Assembly: GCA_021018815.1 (NCBI GenBank)
Contig: JAITYX010000016.1
Coordinates: 5,843,001 to 5,907,000, forward strand
Length of the DNA: 64,000 nt
Source of the DNA: Talinum fruticosum
Lineage: Eukaryota; Streptophyta; Magnoliopsida; Caryophyllales; Talinaceae
Direction: 5' to 3'
Shown piece after piece: positions 36,401-48,210 of the stretch. Under the pieces are notes generated by a model, which worked only from the letters and a program-made list of their open reading frames with translations, searched no databases and was not told the DNA's origin. The position numbers were made by a program, and so were the translations under genes. How positions within the stretch are numbered: position 1 is the first letter of the stretch; the number at the start of each line of letters is the position of its first letter.

Positions 36401-37561
36401 CCATTTAGTGGACACTATATTCTTGCCAATAGATGCGAAGTGATCAAGAATATACCACTAAGTATGAATATGTCGTTTGATTCGTTGGTATGGTTCAACT
36501 TGGACGAGTGGTGACCTTACGGCGAAGCTTGCCTACCAGTTCATCACATTACGTAAAAGGAAGTCGAAGCGGGAGGTAGTGTGGTGCAACGGAAGATCCG
36601 GAACAAAATATGGGGGATGCATGTCCCCCACGAATTCGATCATTTGTGTGGAGATGTTGTGTAGGAGTGCTACCAACCGCCTTACGGTTGAGTTCAAGAA
36701 TCCCGGACTTTTGATGCGTTGTAGTCTATGTGGGTGGGCTGAAGAAAATGATACTCATGCATTATTCTTCCGCCCGGCCGCACATAATATTTGGGAAAGA
36801 AGTAAGTTTACCCACGTTATAAGCCGGTTTAACAACCGGGATCTACGAGGATATTTTTCTCAAAACCAAAGACATGCTCAACGAGAATGATTGGGAGGAA
36901 TTTGTGGCGGTGACTTGGGGTGTTTGGTATGCCCGAAATAAGGTGCTCTTCGGTGATGATAGGATACAACCTGGAGGAGTTGCAGATTGGGCTGTTGGGG
37001 TGATAAATGGGTACCGAGAGCAACAATCAAAAATTGGGATTGATCGACATGTACATCACCGTGTGTGGAAGCCACTGACTGCAGGTATGTTTAAGGCCAA
37101 TGTTAACGCAACTAAGCTTGGGGAGGGGGTCATGGGTGGGTTCCGATGGTGCGTGATAGTTGCGGTAATGTAGACCTAGTAGCGGTGCAGCAAGCGTCGG
37201 GTTTCCTAGGTCCGAAAATTGAAAAAGCTCAAGCTCTCCGGTTTGCTATTCAGGAAGTTATAAAGGGGGCTACAGGAATGTCGTCTTTGAAGGAGATTGT
37301 TCTGTCCTCGTCGCGAAGCTTAACAGGAAAACTTCAGCTACTTCTAGTATTGGGTTGATTATCGATAATACTTTACACCTTTGTTCTTCGTTTGATTTTG
37401 TTTCTTTTGGGTTTGTTAAGCGGGAGGGAAATCGTGTGGTACATCATTTAGCACATCTTCAGCCATTTGAGTCATCTGTTCGGGTTTGGCATGGAGATGG
37501 CCTAGATCATATCTTGGATCCGGCGGTGATGGACTTTGAGTTGTTTTTATCGTCTGATTAA
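33449..37561 (+). pseudogene. LINE ORF2: endonuclease, reverse transcriptase, RNase H; multiply frameshifted
   Basis: The ATG at 33449 overlaps the ORF1 stop as ATGA. The endonuclease opens with MSLLCLNCRGLGRPEAIHR, and later GGLALSWDKN, GIYGWPE and GGDINEI appear in shifting frames. The reverse transcriptase has GKALGPDGLN (about 34810), FTPGRLISDNALIAFE (35095-35142), AIKLDMEKAYDRVD with the first catalytic Asp (35190-35230), and LLRDDSIIFCKA (35518-35552) in place of the usual FADD, with the Asp pair kept. ISTWIGNHLSWAGREVLIKA and FWWG follow. A zf-RVT part lies near 36660-36800, and an RNase H tail at 37146-37561 ends VKREGNRVVHHLAHLQPFES. At least six frame breaks make it inactive. Confidence 0.9.
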
Positions 37562-37639
37562 TACCATCACCCCGCCCCTTTACGCATCAAAAAAAAAAAA
37601 ATTAGATGTGTGGAATGATTGGATAAGGACTTACTACCT

Positions 37640-38060
37640 AAAAACTAGATATGTATGGGATGTTCAATCTACTCAAACCCAAACTTGGGCCGGGGGATGA
37701 TATATTCTTGCAGTTCCAGAGTAAAAGATATGCTTTAACCGCTATTAATAGTTGTGCCAAGCTTAAAGACAATTTTGTCCGTAAAATTTACTCACAGATT
37801 ATAACAGTCTTCCCTAAACAACCATGGGCGAAAACAGTCTGGGACACCATGTGTTTACCTAAACACTCTTTTATTACCTGACTTGCTGCAAAAAAATAGG
37901 CCATTGACTGCTGAAAGATATAGCAAAATCATGCGCACTGCACCAGGTCTTTGCTGATTTCGCTCAACTCCTAAAACATCTAATCCCCTCTTTTTCAAAT
38001 GCCCTTTTAGTCATCAAATTTGGAGCTCTATCTGCATTACTTTGGTATTAAAAACAGTCG
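37640..38060 (+). pseudogene. Reverse-transcriptase zinc-binding (zf-RVT) remnant
   Basis: The frame at 37651-37881 ends AKTVWDTMCLPKHSFIT, and after stops the sequence continues with a PLFF/CPFSHQIWSSI-like piece near 38000. This is the pattern of the zf-RVT region of another LINE, older than the one at 32.2-37.6 kb. No other domain of that element is found nearby. Confidence 0.7.
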
Positions 38061-38799
38061 TTGAACTTGAAATCATGAACTTCGTTGGTTCTTCAGGAAA
38101 GTCAAGAGTAAAAGCTTGAGAGACAGAGCACTGAGAGCTTCCTTATGTGCTGTAGTTGACTTAATTTGACAAATCATGAACTTTCTCAAATTCAGACACC
38201 AAACAAGTTTGATTGAATCGATTGTTTTCCAAATCAATTTTCTGATTTGTGCGAGGATGCATAAACTTGTTGGTGATGATGTTTTACAAATGATATAATT
38301 ATCCTTGGACATGCTTAGTTTTTCATGTAATTATGCTTGCAAGCCTCTTTTTGGAGCAATAAAACCTGACCAATTGGTTCAAACAAAAAATTGTTATTAT
38401 TATTAAAAATAAATAAATAAAATCCTCCTTATAAGGTATGTAATTACATGCTCATACATCATGTGTATGTATTAATTAAAACATTATTCTAATAAATTCC
38501 TTTATTGAACCATGAAAAATCTAGTAATATGGTACAATTTAGGGGTGATAATTTATTCTTTTTAAAAGGAAAACCATGAAAATAACAATATTTATATCAT
38601 GGACACGTATCTATAAATTCGGTGACACAACACAATTTGAGAGAGAGAATCTAGTTTTTTGGGTAAATGGAATAATAGAAATAAGGAGAAATTTTTTAAA
38701 AAATTAAAACAAAATACTATATATAGGAAGATAGGCCTATAATCTTATATGTTATTCCTTCTCGATGTTTAGCATGGTATTGGAAAAAGATTCTAAAGT

Positions 38800-39155
38800 T
38801 TAAAACAAAGGTGACCTCTGGATATCAAAATGATACGTGGATTGAGAACACAATTGGGGAATACTCTATTAGCAGTGGCTATAGATGGTTATCCAGTCCA
38901 CAACTAAAATCCCCATGGCTAAGATCATCTGAGATATGTATAGTATTCCTAGGAAGATTTTCTTTTTGGAGAATGTACCAGGAAAAGTTACCCATAATGG
39001 ACAGACTCGCAAAATTTTAACATATCGGTGCAGTTTAGCTTATGCCTTGTGCTATGATAGTATGGGAAATCATCAACATCTGTTCTATAGATGTCACTAC
39101 AGATCAAAGTTTGCTCCAAAATACCCGAACTTACCTTCGGATCCAACAACCTATT
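38800..39155 (+). pseudogene. Second zf-RVT remnant of a LINE
   Basis: IGEYSISSGYRWLSSPQLKS (about 38850-38910) followed by EKLPIMDRLAKF and, in the next frame, ILTYRCSL and NHQHLFYRCHY (about 39015-39100). The order (start of the domain, then CxxC-like and HLFxxC parts) is that of zf-RVT. It is only a fragment, with a frame change near 39015. Confidence 0.7.
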
Positions 39156-39712
39156 AGCAGCACAAAGAGGATTAAAGAGGTTACTAAAAAATCAGGGATA
39201 AATTAACCCTCAAAATGCTCAACCTTTACCTAACCACAATCACCTATCACGTATGAGAAGAGAGGAACAACATATGTTTCAACAAGAGATACAACACATC
39301 CCAACAAATGTTTGTGAGATGCAAGCAATAGATTAGAAGTAGAATATAGTTTCTAGTAAATATTTGTAAAAAATCTCATAGTAAGATAAAAATTAAGGCT
39401 CTGAAAGCATAGCATAGAGGTTACACCTTTAACTGACGAGATTTTATAAATGAAAATGTTAGTCTCATGGTAATGAAATACAATAACCATTTCTTATAAA
39501 ACCCGGTTTGATGATATAATCTATAGAAAATAAAGGCTGAGTTTTAAAATATTAAAATAAAACAACATATATAGTACCTTCAACACATCCATTATACACC
39601 TGAAAAATTTATACTCCTAGGATATATGTCACCAAACAGATTGGACGGAAGGAAAAATAGTGGGTTTGTGGTAGAACGTCAATCATACACATGGGAGTAC
39701 TGTTCCTTGCAT

Positions 39713-39799
39713 ATATGTCAACGAGATGGTTGAACAAATGTGAAAATAGGGGGATTTTGTGGGTCTAAAATAACGACGTGTCACTTAGAAGTATATGCC
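39713..39799 (+). repeat. Short dispersed repeat, copy 2
   Basis: Contains ATATGTCAACGAGATGGTT, GAACAAATGTGAAAATAGGG, GATTTTGTGGGTCTAAAATA and GACGTGTCACTTAGAAGTAT. It shares these in order with 21288-21370 and 46847-46918. Its end recurs at 40538-40582, on the far side of a hAT-like MITE, as TTTGTGGGTCC...CTTAGAAGTATAAGC. It may thus be one repeat interrupted or partly duplicated around the MITE. Confidence 0.6.
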
Positions 39800-39812
39800 C
39801 CCAAGTGGATAT

Positions 39813-40525
39813 AGGGGTGTTTGACAAATAACTTTTTGTCCCCAAAAACTCTTTTTAACTATTTAACTCGGGTTAAAAAACTAATTGGACTGTTTGGTAA
39901 AGAACTTTTTAGAATAACTTTTTTACCAAAAGTTATTTTACAAAAAGTTCTTTGGAATAACTTTTGGAAGAGTTTAGCATAATTAATACTTGAAGTTACT
40001 ATATTACCCTTCACATTTTGGTGAAATTATGCTAATTGCCAATGAAATTATGCTTAGTAGAAGATTTTTTTTTAATTCATATTTTTGAACTTTTGGAACA
40101 ATAGTAGAGGATGATTATGAATTTTTAAATTAATTTTTTTATTTTAATATTTTTTATAATTTAACAAGTAATTTAGTCTATCATAATAAATAAATAATTT
40201 TGTCACATAAATGTCAAATATATTATTAAAAATAAACTTTAAAAAGATATATATAATTAAAATTGTGTAGAAGGTCTAAATATATTTTATCTATCACATA
40301 ATTTTTAATTAATATTGAGAAGAAATATAAATATAGAATAAAAATAATTATAATGTATAAAACAGTTAATAAAATTAAGGTATGAGCATTAATGAAATTT
40401 CACCAAATAGTTTTATTAGAAAAAACTAATTTTACCAAACATATTTTTCTCAAACAGGTTAAGTCAAACAAGTAAGACAAACAACTAAAAGTTAATAGTT
40501 AGCAGGTGATTGCCAAACAGGATCA
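39813..40525. mobile_element. hAT-like MITE, about 710 bp
   Basis: The left end GGGGTGTTTGACAAATAAC and the right end, read in reverse complement, ATCCTGTTTGGCAATCACC are imperfect inverted repeats with the TGTTTGGCAA core common in plant hAT MITEs. The interior is AT-rich and non-coding. I could not identify a clean 8-bp target duplication. Confidence 0.6.
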
Positions 40526-41370
40526 TAAGAATTTGCAGATTTGTGGGTCCTACAAAATAATGTGGTTCTTAGAAGTATAAGCTCCCGTGTGAATGTAATA
40601 ATTTGCATAATACCTTGACTCTGTTGATCCAAATTCATAGTATAATTTATAGGACTGCTAATTCTTTAAATAATAGAAATAAAAAATCAAAATATTAATA
40701 CAAAAGTCTAATACATATATTCCATCAAGTATAATTTAATTTTCACAAAACTAGCAATCATTTTCCCATCTGAATTCTGAATTTACTACTACACCTACAA
40801 TTTAAAAACCACTGTGCTGACGACAGCATGTACATCATAAAGGTTGAAGGTGACGACTTCTAATGGTAACAACCTATCACGAACAAAATTTAGATAATAT
40901 AAAATCAATTAATTTCATCAAAAAAAGAAGAAAAATAATTTAAGAAATTAAAATAAAAGGGTGGATGGTTATCACTTAATCCACATTATAATACGACGTA
41001 CATGTTTCTGCATTCTTGTTGAAAGCATCAAAATGAGTTTTATTTTATAGTATTTATATATTAAAAAAAGAACTAATTATTGGCTAAAGTGCAAATGATT
41101 AGTTGTATAGGCTTAGCAAAACCAACCCCATACTTCAAAAGTCAAGTATTTGAAAAAGGGTCAAGACATATAGATAATAGAAAAAGTTAAAGGCAAATTA
41201 ATCTAACTTAAGTCGATATTTTATTGTAATTTTTTTTTTTTGAAGAGACAAGTTTATTAAGCTAAATATTAACAAAAACTAATGTAAATTTGAATGGAAT
41301 AATCTAATCCGAATTAAGTTAAATTGAAATATATATCACTTATCCTTTAAGTAATGTGATTTGGTCCGTA

Positions 41371-41530
41371 CTTAGGTCCCGTTCTTTTTAACTCGATTTA
41401 ATATCTTATAACTCCTTACAATTTTCTTACAACTATGTAAAACTAATCTTATAACTTTTTACAATTATTTATGATTATTTATAACTTTTATCTTACGACC
41501 ATACTTCTCCTTACAGCTAAAAAGTAACAA
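41371..41530. mobile_element. MITE of the CTTAGGGCTTGTTCTTTTT family, copy 1
   Basis: The left end reads CTTAGGTCCCGTTCTTTTT, followed by repeated CTTATAACT/CTTACAACT motifs. The family is better preserved at 62503-62676 and 62825-63155. The right end is eroded. Confidence 0.5.
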
Positions 41531-42480
41531 AGACGTTAATCCAATAAGGACAAGCCCAGTTATTTGGTGGAAGTGCAATTTCTGTCGAATGTAGTTGACC
41601 CCTTGCTCTACGGGGAAAAATTCAGTTATCCAATTCCTACTTAATCACTTAATTACTATGATGATTGGAATCAAGCAATGTGCAATAATCATATAAGTAA
41701 ACTAACTTTTCCTGGCCTCATGCCATGTCCGAATTAACGGTGGAAGTATTATGCAATTAGTCAAATACTTTGATATGAAAAATGAGTTCTATAAACTTTT
41801 ATAGTTGGAAAAAATCGAAATAAAGAATCAGGGAGAATGGTTGCTGTCGAAATACATGATACAATTTACGCTAAATGTAATATTTTTCCAATCCAAAAGA
41901 GCTAATCGGACATATAATAAGTAGAATGTATACTGTCGAAATACATAATGCAACTTGTGTTAAATGTCGTATTTTCAGACCTAAAAAGAGCTAAAATCGG
42001 GCATATAATGAAGAAAATCATACCACTATAATAGATATGGAGAGTGCTAAAGTTGAAGCTCATATTATATATTGAGGTGCAAACCCTCCAAATTTTAGAC
42101 TGACACTGTCCAGTCTCTCGAATAAATAACCAATGAAGAAAAAATGAATCTTTTTGGGGGTACTAAACGATCGAGGGGCCAGTCCCTCTGCATAAAAAAT
42201 GATGTTAGTGTTTTGAATGATTGATGTAGTAATCAAACGTCAGAAAATTTAGCAATTTGAACAGTGGTAGCACACTCTTAATAGGAATTTCACACAATTT
42301 TGTCATCAACACTTACATTGTGGATTCTTATCTATGAACTTGGTCATATGTTAATTGTAGATGGTTGGACAAACAAAGAAAATTGGTTGTTAGGTAGTCC
42401 TGAGATTACAATATAATTTGTATTATGTCGTTAATTTACTGTGTCATCACTCATAAGGTGTGCGTAGAAGGACTGAGCCG

Positions 42481-43336
42481 TGGCAGATCATCTAACTCTG
42501 CAAGATTGGTAATTTGTCATCCTATATGTCTTAACAGTAAGTACTGGTTTAAAATTCCAGTCCATGAGGTCTTCAGTCTTGAAACTTGAACTGACATTGC
42601 TTGATGATGTTCAAGGCTGCAATATGTGTTCTCAAGGCAACCGGATTTAGCAGTAGTCTGCAAGTTTTTTTTAAAAACTTTGTTTGGCTTTTTGAAGCCA
42701 TACCCAGATACCCAACTTAGTAGATTCGGGATTGGGTGTTGGGGGAGGAGGCGCAAGATATAGCAGCCTTACCTTTGAATTGCTGACATACATTGTTTTC
42801 ATTACTTGTAACCATATTGGTCCACTTCTGATCCAGCCTTCCGTTCTGTCCTAGAGTGAAATCCATAGGCTCGGAATTGGGGTTTGGGGAAGATCAGACG
42901 TCAGATTTAGGAACCCTAACCTTGAATTGCTGGGCTACATTGTTTTCATTAAGCATGTAACGAAATTCTGCACCAAAAAGCATGTAACCAAATTGGTCCA
43001 CCCCTGATCCAGTCTTCAATGATGTCCTAGAATTAAAATCTACCCATGAAATGAAACATTCAATTGGCCAAAACTCAGAACTATGACTATTTTAACGGTC
43101 TGCATTTACACAACCATATATTTCATTTACAAAGAATCAATCCAATTTCTTTAGCATTTTGCTCGTGTTTCTTTACAATGCCCCATCACGATTCATACAC
43201 AAAACTTCTTCATTTGCAGTTCCATCTCTTCCCTGGCCAGAAGTCATGCCCCTCCCAACTGCTAGAATGGTAAGCCGTGAATTCTAGCAGAGAGGATGTT
43301 TTCATCCTTTGATCCCCACTTGGAGAAGCTAATTTA
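42481..43336 (-). repeat. 3' flank of TBL copy C, with an internal duplication
   Basis: Diverged partner of 17690-18196. Inside it about 110 bp is repeated: TTGAATTGCTGACATACATT at about 42775 and TTGAATTGCTGGGCTACATT at about 42931, each followed by ATTGTTTTCATTA, a TGTAACCA block and CCTGATCCAG. There is no coding sense. The minus frame at 42517-42756 is not supported. Confidence 0.65.
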
Positions 43337-46300
43337 CTACATCACAAACAAAGCCCAAATGCCGTTACTAAGGGTAAAAAGCTTTGCAAATAGCAGTTCG
43401 TTCCAAGTATCTTGTAGGCCTGGCAGACACCAGTGCACACAATCGGCATAACTTGTTGGTTTTGCTAGCTGCTCAGGGGTCAGTGGATTCCACTGCTTCT
43501 TGTAAATTTGCGTGTGGGCATCCTTCCGGTAACTGGATAGCTGGGTTATGTTTAGGAACGATACGGGCGCCTGGGTTTTGCTGAACTCTTCACCGATCAC
43601 CTTCATTATGCTTTTACGAGAATCTGAACCCCAGTAGTTGGGATCTTCTATCATAGTAGTTTGATTATAACAGTTGCCTCCTGGTTCATCTCCCCAGTCA
43701 CTACTCCTGCAAAAATTAAGTCTCAAAATTAGGTTTGTTTCATACATACCAATCCAACAGCTCATTTTGATGTATGTGTTCTCTCGAATGATAGCTGATT
43801 TCAGTTGCTCTTGCTCTGCAGATCCTCATATTGACTGAGAAAGGTGCAATTCTAGTGGTGATTTACCGCTATTATCGACTATCTTAATTAGTCGAGTGTA
43901 CGTATGACAGAGAATGATGCACGGAGTTGAATGAAATATGTTTTGCTCAAACTCGGCCAACAAGTATCTGACATGGGTATCTGTCCTCGCCTTGTTCACA
44001 CTTAACCACTTTCTGAAAAAATTTCATGCTTTTCTACAAGGATGTGTCAAAATGTGCACATTGGTTTCCAATACACATTTCTGAATGTCGAATATTTTGA
44101 GGTGAAATGAATAGTTTAAGCATGTATCATATATAAGACAAACATACTTTGAGTGAGTCGGTGACATGCTAGTGAAGAAGACCCTTGTCTTCTTTGGGTC
44201 CATGTTTCTCTCAACCCATTTCAACATGCTCTTCATCCCCATCCGGTAGGCATCCTCTGTACTCAGCTCCTCAATCTCCTTTTCCTCGTCTTTGAAGGAT
44301 CCTTTACTGAACATAAACGACCAACAATAGGTTAGCAAAAAACAGACACAAGCAAATTCTTGCTTCATATATATCTGAAAACCCTTGAAATGAGATCGAG
44401 GGCATTACAGGATCTTCATCTTGAGGCCAGTCATCCACCAAAGATACGAGTTGAAAACCACAATATCAGCACCTTTCCAGTGCTGTCCATGAGTGTTTAT
44501 TGATCCTTTACGGACAATTCTGTCTGATATACGGTGGATTACTGCATTGTCAGAGTTTGATTCGAGCAGGAAAGGTGCCCAGTAGAACTCAATTGTGGCA
44601 TTGTAATCCTGTAGGTAGGAATCATCATACAAGTTTGAGGGGTCCAGAAATTAAGCATTTCTAACATAGAAGATAGATTGTTTACAGATTTTGGGTTTTA
44701 GTTACCTTTAATCGGAAGACGGTCAATGAATCATAAGAGGTTTCCATGGCTTTGCCCTCCTCAGGGACCAGCCTATGGAGAAGACAGATCATGGAAACAT
44801 ACTGACCCCGGTTTAATGAATCACCAACAAAAAGCATTCTTTTGCCCCGGAGAGTCTCCAGCATTAAGCTCGCATTGAATCTGCAATTTTTATGCTTTTG
44901 TTTATGATCAAATTGACATTTTCAAAAGGTATTAATCTTCAATGCCAGTATATGCAGCCTGTATTATGTGATACTTCTATTTTGTTTATATCTTTATAGT
45001 GTTATTCGTATCTGACGATCTAATCAAAATAAACTCAGGCTCTTCTTTGAATTTTTCTTTTGAAGACAAAAATAAAACTTTTTCATGACTTGATACAATA
45101 CAATCCTTTTCTTTTTTGTTTGAATGAGAAAGAGTCAAGGCAAGCTCATTCAACCACATCATTTTAACTCTAGAATTACGGTCCCTTAGCTTAAAAACTT
45201 TTTTTCTTTTTGTCTGTGAGTGGAGGTATAATCACTTTCATTTCGTAAGCATTTAAGGTAAAAGCCTTCTCGAGAAGTACACTTCTAGGGTATTCAAACT
45301 TGCATCATTTTTTACTGGGTTGAGGTCATTATCTCCTCATCCAAAACCTTTTAATCAAACATTTCGGTTGCACCAAACCTAATCCCAGTCAACCGCGTCC
45401 AAGCTACTTCTGAGTTGCTAGGCTAATTAATTATTACAGTTAGCATAATTAATCACTAATTAACAGCCGCCAAACCACCTAAACCCCCTTATTCTGACAA
45501 CTTTCTCCGTGTCATTTCTCAGAAAAACTAGACTTTGCCATATATATATTTCTCATTTTCAACTCTTGACCTATTCATTTCCTAATTAATTTCAACGGTG
45601 TAAACTAACGATAAGAGGTATGAATCGGACAGATTTAGCATTAAGCAATGTAGCAGAGCGAAAAACCCCGACATAAAAACGTTGTGTAAAAGAGCAGTAA
45701 ACAACGATTAGAGTTATAATGAACCAGAGAGATCTAGCACTAAGCAATCTAGCAGAGCGAAAAATCCGACATAAAAAGTTGTGTAAAAGAGCAGTAAACA
45801 ACGATTAGAGTTATAACTATAACTATAAGCGATAAGTGGATCAAGGGAGGGGATGGATCGGAGGACATACTTGGGGAGATCACAGTGGTTTGGCTGCCAA
45901 CGCCAGAACTGATAATCTCTATCGGGGCGGCCGTGTTCTTGGCACGTTAACTGGGGCTGAATGTAGGGGCACTCCCATTCTTCATACATGGGTTTGTTCT
46001 TCTCATCTCTCACCCACTTCCCACTGAATATATCACATCCTTCCTCCCCCTTCCCACTGCAAATGGCAGCATTTTCTCTCTCTTCTTCTTCTTCTTCTTA
46101 TCCTTCCCCTTTTTCTCCTCTGGTTGGGATTCTGATCCCTCTTCCTTCTGTTTCTTCCCCACCTCAAAATCAACTGATCGATGATCGAATAACAAAAATC
46201 AGTAACTACGACAATGATACATCATGCAGCGAGCAATGCAAATTAGTATATCATAATCTTTTCAATACTCGAAAATTAAAGCTAAAATGATCATCTACCG

Positions 46301-46559
46301 TTCACTCCATAGTTTACAAATGATCATCTAAGATGTTACCTGATTTGATGAGGGGTTCGGGCTTATCATCGGACGGCCGAAGAAGAAGATGATCATCAAG
46401 ATTGATATTAGGGGCGGAGAAGGAGCATGAGAAGTAATCCTGGCCGTACAAAATGGCTACAAAGATGATGAAGGCTAGGAGAGTGAATACGAACGGTGAG
46501 AGACGCCCTTTCCTCACCGTATGATTCACCGGCGCTGACGCGGGCAATGCCGCCTTCAT
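43337..46559 (-). CDS. TBL33: TBL33-like xylan O-acetyltransferase, copy C (possible frameshift in exon 1b)
   Basis: The copy most like TBL33: exon 3 reads [20 protein letters not shown] and then [17 protein letters not shown]. Exons: 1a 46340-46559, 1b 45871-46173, 2 44706-44880, 3 44409-44608, 4 44148-44306, 5 43337-43706, all with GT-AG borders; expected length about 475 aa. It has the anchor ([19 protein letters not shown]), the TBL domain start ([20 protein letters not shown]), the GDS motif ([10 protein letters not shown]) and DxxH ([14 protein letters not shown]). Its C-terminus is longer than in copies A and B ([14 protein letters not shown]). Compared with B, one base is missing near 46050-46056 between the Lys/Glu-rich linker and the TBL domain, which shifts the frame. 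Splicing from a donor after CATTT (about 46319) to the TTTGCAG acceptor (about 46058) would restore the frame but drop the linker. Likely role: Golgi acetylation of xylan. Confidence 0.87.
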
Positions 46560-46787
46560 TTTCCCCTTATTTTGTTTTTTATTTTTGGCGGGTGGGTTTT
46601 TGTGTTTTTTTTTTCTAGGAGGTGTTTGGAGGTTTTCGTAGGAAGGGAGTTGGTTGGGATATATAGCGGAGAGAGAAAGAGGGAGGGTGGAGCAATTTTT
46701 ATTTATTTTTAATTATGATTAGGTAGATCACAAAAATAAGGAACCCTTTATTGGAAAAGAATACAAATTTTTATACACACGTGGAAG

Positions 46788-46859
46788 CATATAATATCGA
46801 GTGACACGAAACATATAATATCGGGTGACACGAAGTATATAATATCGGGTGACACGTTA
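46788..46859. repeat. 24-bp tandem repeat, three units
   Basis: Units at 46788-46811, 46812-46835 and 46836-46859, each a variant of TATAATATCGGGTGACACG with five more bases. The array lies about 230 bp upstream of the start of TBL copy C and abuts dispersed repeat copy 3. Confidence 0.9.
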
Positions 46860-46918
46860 TTATGTTAGATTACAAAATCTCTCTATTTTTTCTCTCATTT
46901 AATCATCTTTTGACGTAT
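46847..46918 (-). repeat. Short dispersed repeat, copy 3
   Basis: In reverse complement it carries ATACGTCAAAAGATGATT, AAATGAGAGAAAAAATAGAG, AGATTTTGTAATCTAACATA and ACGTGTCACC, matching 39713-39799 and 21288-21370 in order. It lies upstream of TBL copy C. Confidence 0.55.
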
Positions 46919-46919
46919 G

Positions 46920-48202
46920 TACAAGAAGCAAGTATGCCTCAAATGTATGATTAACTTTTAAAAAACACAAAAATAAGTTTAGTTTCTTTTTTCTTTTATT
47001 TTAAAAAGTATTGGTCGTCCCTCCTTGGTACGGAGAAGGCAAGGTTCTAATTGCTATGCACGTCGAGACTTCAAAAAAAAAAGGGAAAAATAAAAATTTC
47101 CTTTTAGGTAAGCATTTGGTCAAAATTATATTTTAGAATTATAGTTTGGTTCTTCCGTCATTGTATCCGTATTTCATTAACAAAAGTCAATATAAATTAA
47201 TGTGGACTCTTAATTAATCTCTTTTCTAATTTATGATTGTCGATTTTCAAAGGTTAAAAAAAAACTAGTAAAAATGACAATAAAATATATTTATGTTGTC
47301 AATATAAAAATAACATGTGATTTAGCATTCTACTATACAATTATATATTACACACAAATAAGCTATCAGAACTACCAAGAAACAACCATTTTACCTTTTG
47401 ATTTGACCCAACAAAAAAAAAAAGGCTATCTTTCTAAATGCGGGTTTAATTTTTTAAAATTTTATAATTATATATAAGTCATTTTTAGTAAAATTGCTAA
47501 AGATTTGGTTCGTTCACTAACTTTAGCTAGGAGCAAAGAGCTTTATTTCGTAACACATTTTTCTTAATTCTAGTATATCTGTATATGTAAAGTTTTCAAC
47601 TGTTTTATCATCTATAAAATTGTGATATATTGAAATTTTATCGAGCTTGTTTTATGTTTAACATCATTTCGCTTTTATTCTCTTTTCGATATATTTACTT
47701 ACGAGTAAAATATTGGGCAATCAAATAATGACAATTGGAGGAACATTTAAAATACAACTTGTTTTAGCTATATAATATGAAATTTCTGATAAAAAGCATC
47801 ATTTAAAAAATCTACCCATTAGTTAAATAATTATTGATAAATAAATCTCATTTCTAATAAACACAGCCATTAAAAAAATCAACAATTGTGCACTCCACAA
47901 TAGTACTTGAGCACTTGCTCTCTGCTTTTTCCCCCTCAAACTTTATCACTTCCTTTTCCTAAGGTCAACGGTAGATGTCAATCTCCCTTTCTTTTATATT
48001 TTATTTAGTATTTTTTATATAAATAATTATTCTCTTTTTATTTGTAAGTTTACTCATACCCTCTTTTAATGAGTGATATTGTCTTTTATTTTTGGAGCGA
48101 TTTTATCAATTTCTCAAAGTATTATAAGTGTATGTAGTTGAATTGTTGATTTATTATTGTCATATCAATGTTCAATGAGCATCAATTCTTCAAATTTAGA
48201 CT
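46920..48202. other. Intergenic, nothing recognised
   Basis: AT-rich DNA between the TBL copy C promoter and the second hAT element. The frame at 47274-47477 is low-complexity. Confidence 0.55.
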
Positions 48203-48210
48203 ACTACAAC

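Larger units (their letters stand above)
32169..37596 (+). mobile_element. Full-length L1-type LINE, 5.4 kb, 16-bp target duplication
   Basis: AAAAATTAGATGTGTG occurs at 32153-32168 and again at 37597-37612, directly after the poly(A) tail, so both ends of the insertion are fixed. The order is ORF1 (DUF4283 and CCHC knuckle), then ORF2 with endonuclease, reverse transcriptase, zf-RVT and RNase H domains: a complete plant L1 layout. Stops and frameshifts break both ORFs. The older remnants to the right (37.6-39.2 kb) show that this site already held LINE-derived DNA. Confidence 0.92.
39156..42480. other. Intergenic DNA, MITE-containing, no genes
   Basis: AT-rich and non-coding apart from the repeats listed separately (39713-39799, 39813-40525, 41371-41530). 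No open frame of note. Confidence 0.6.
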
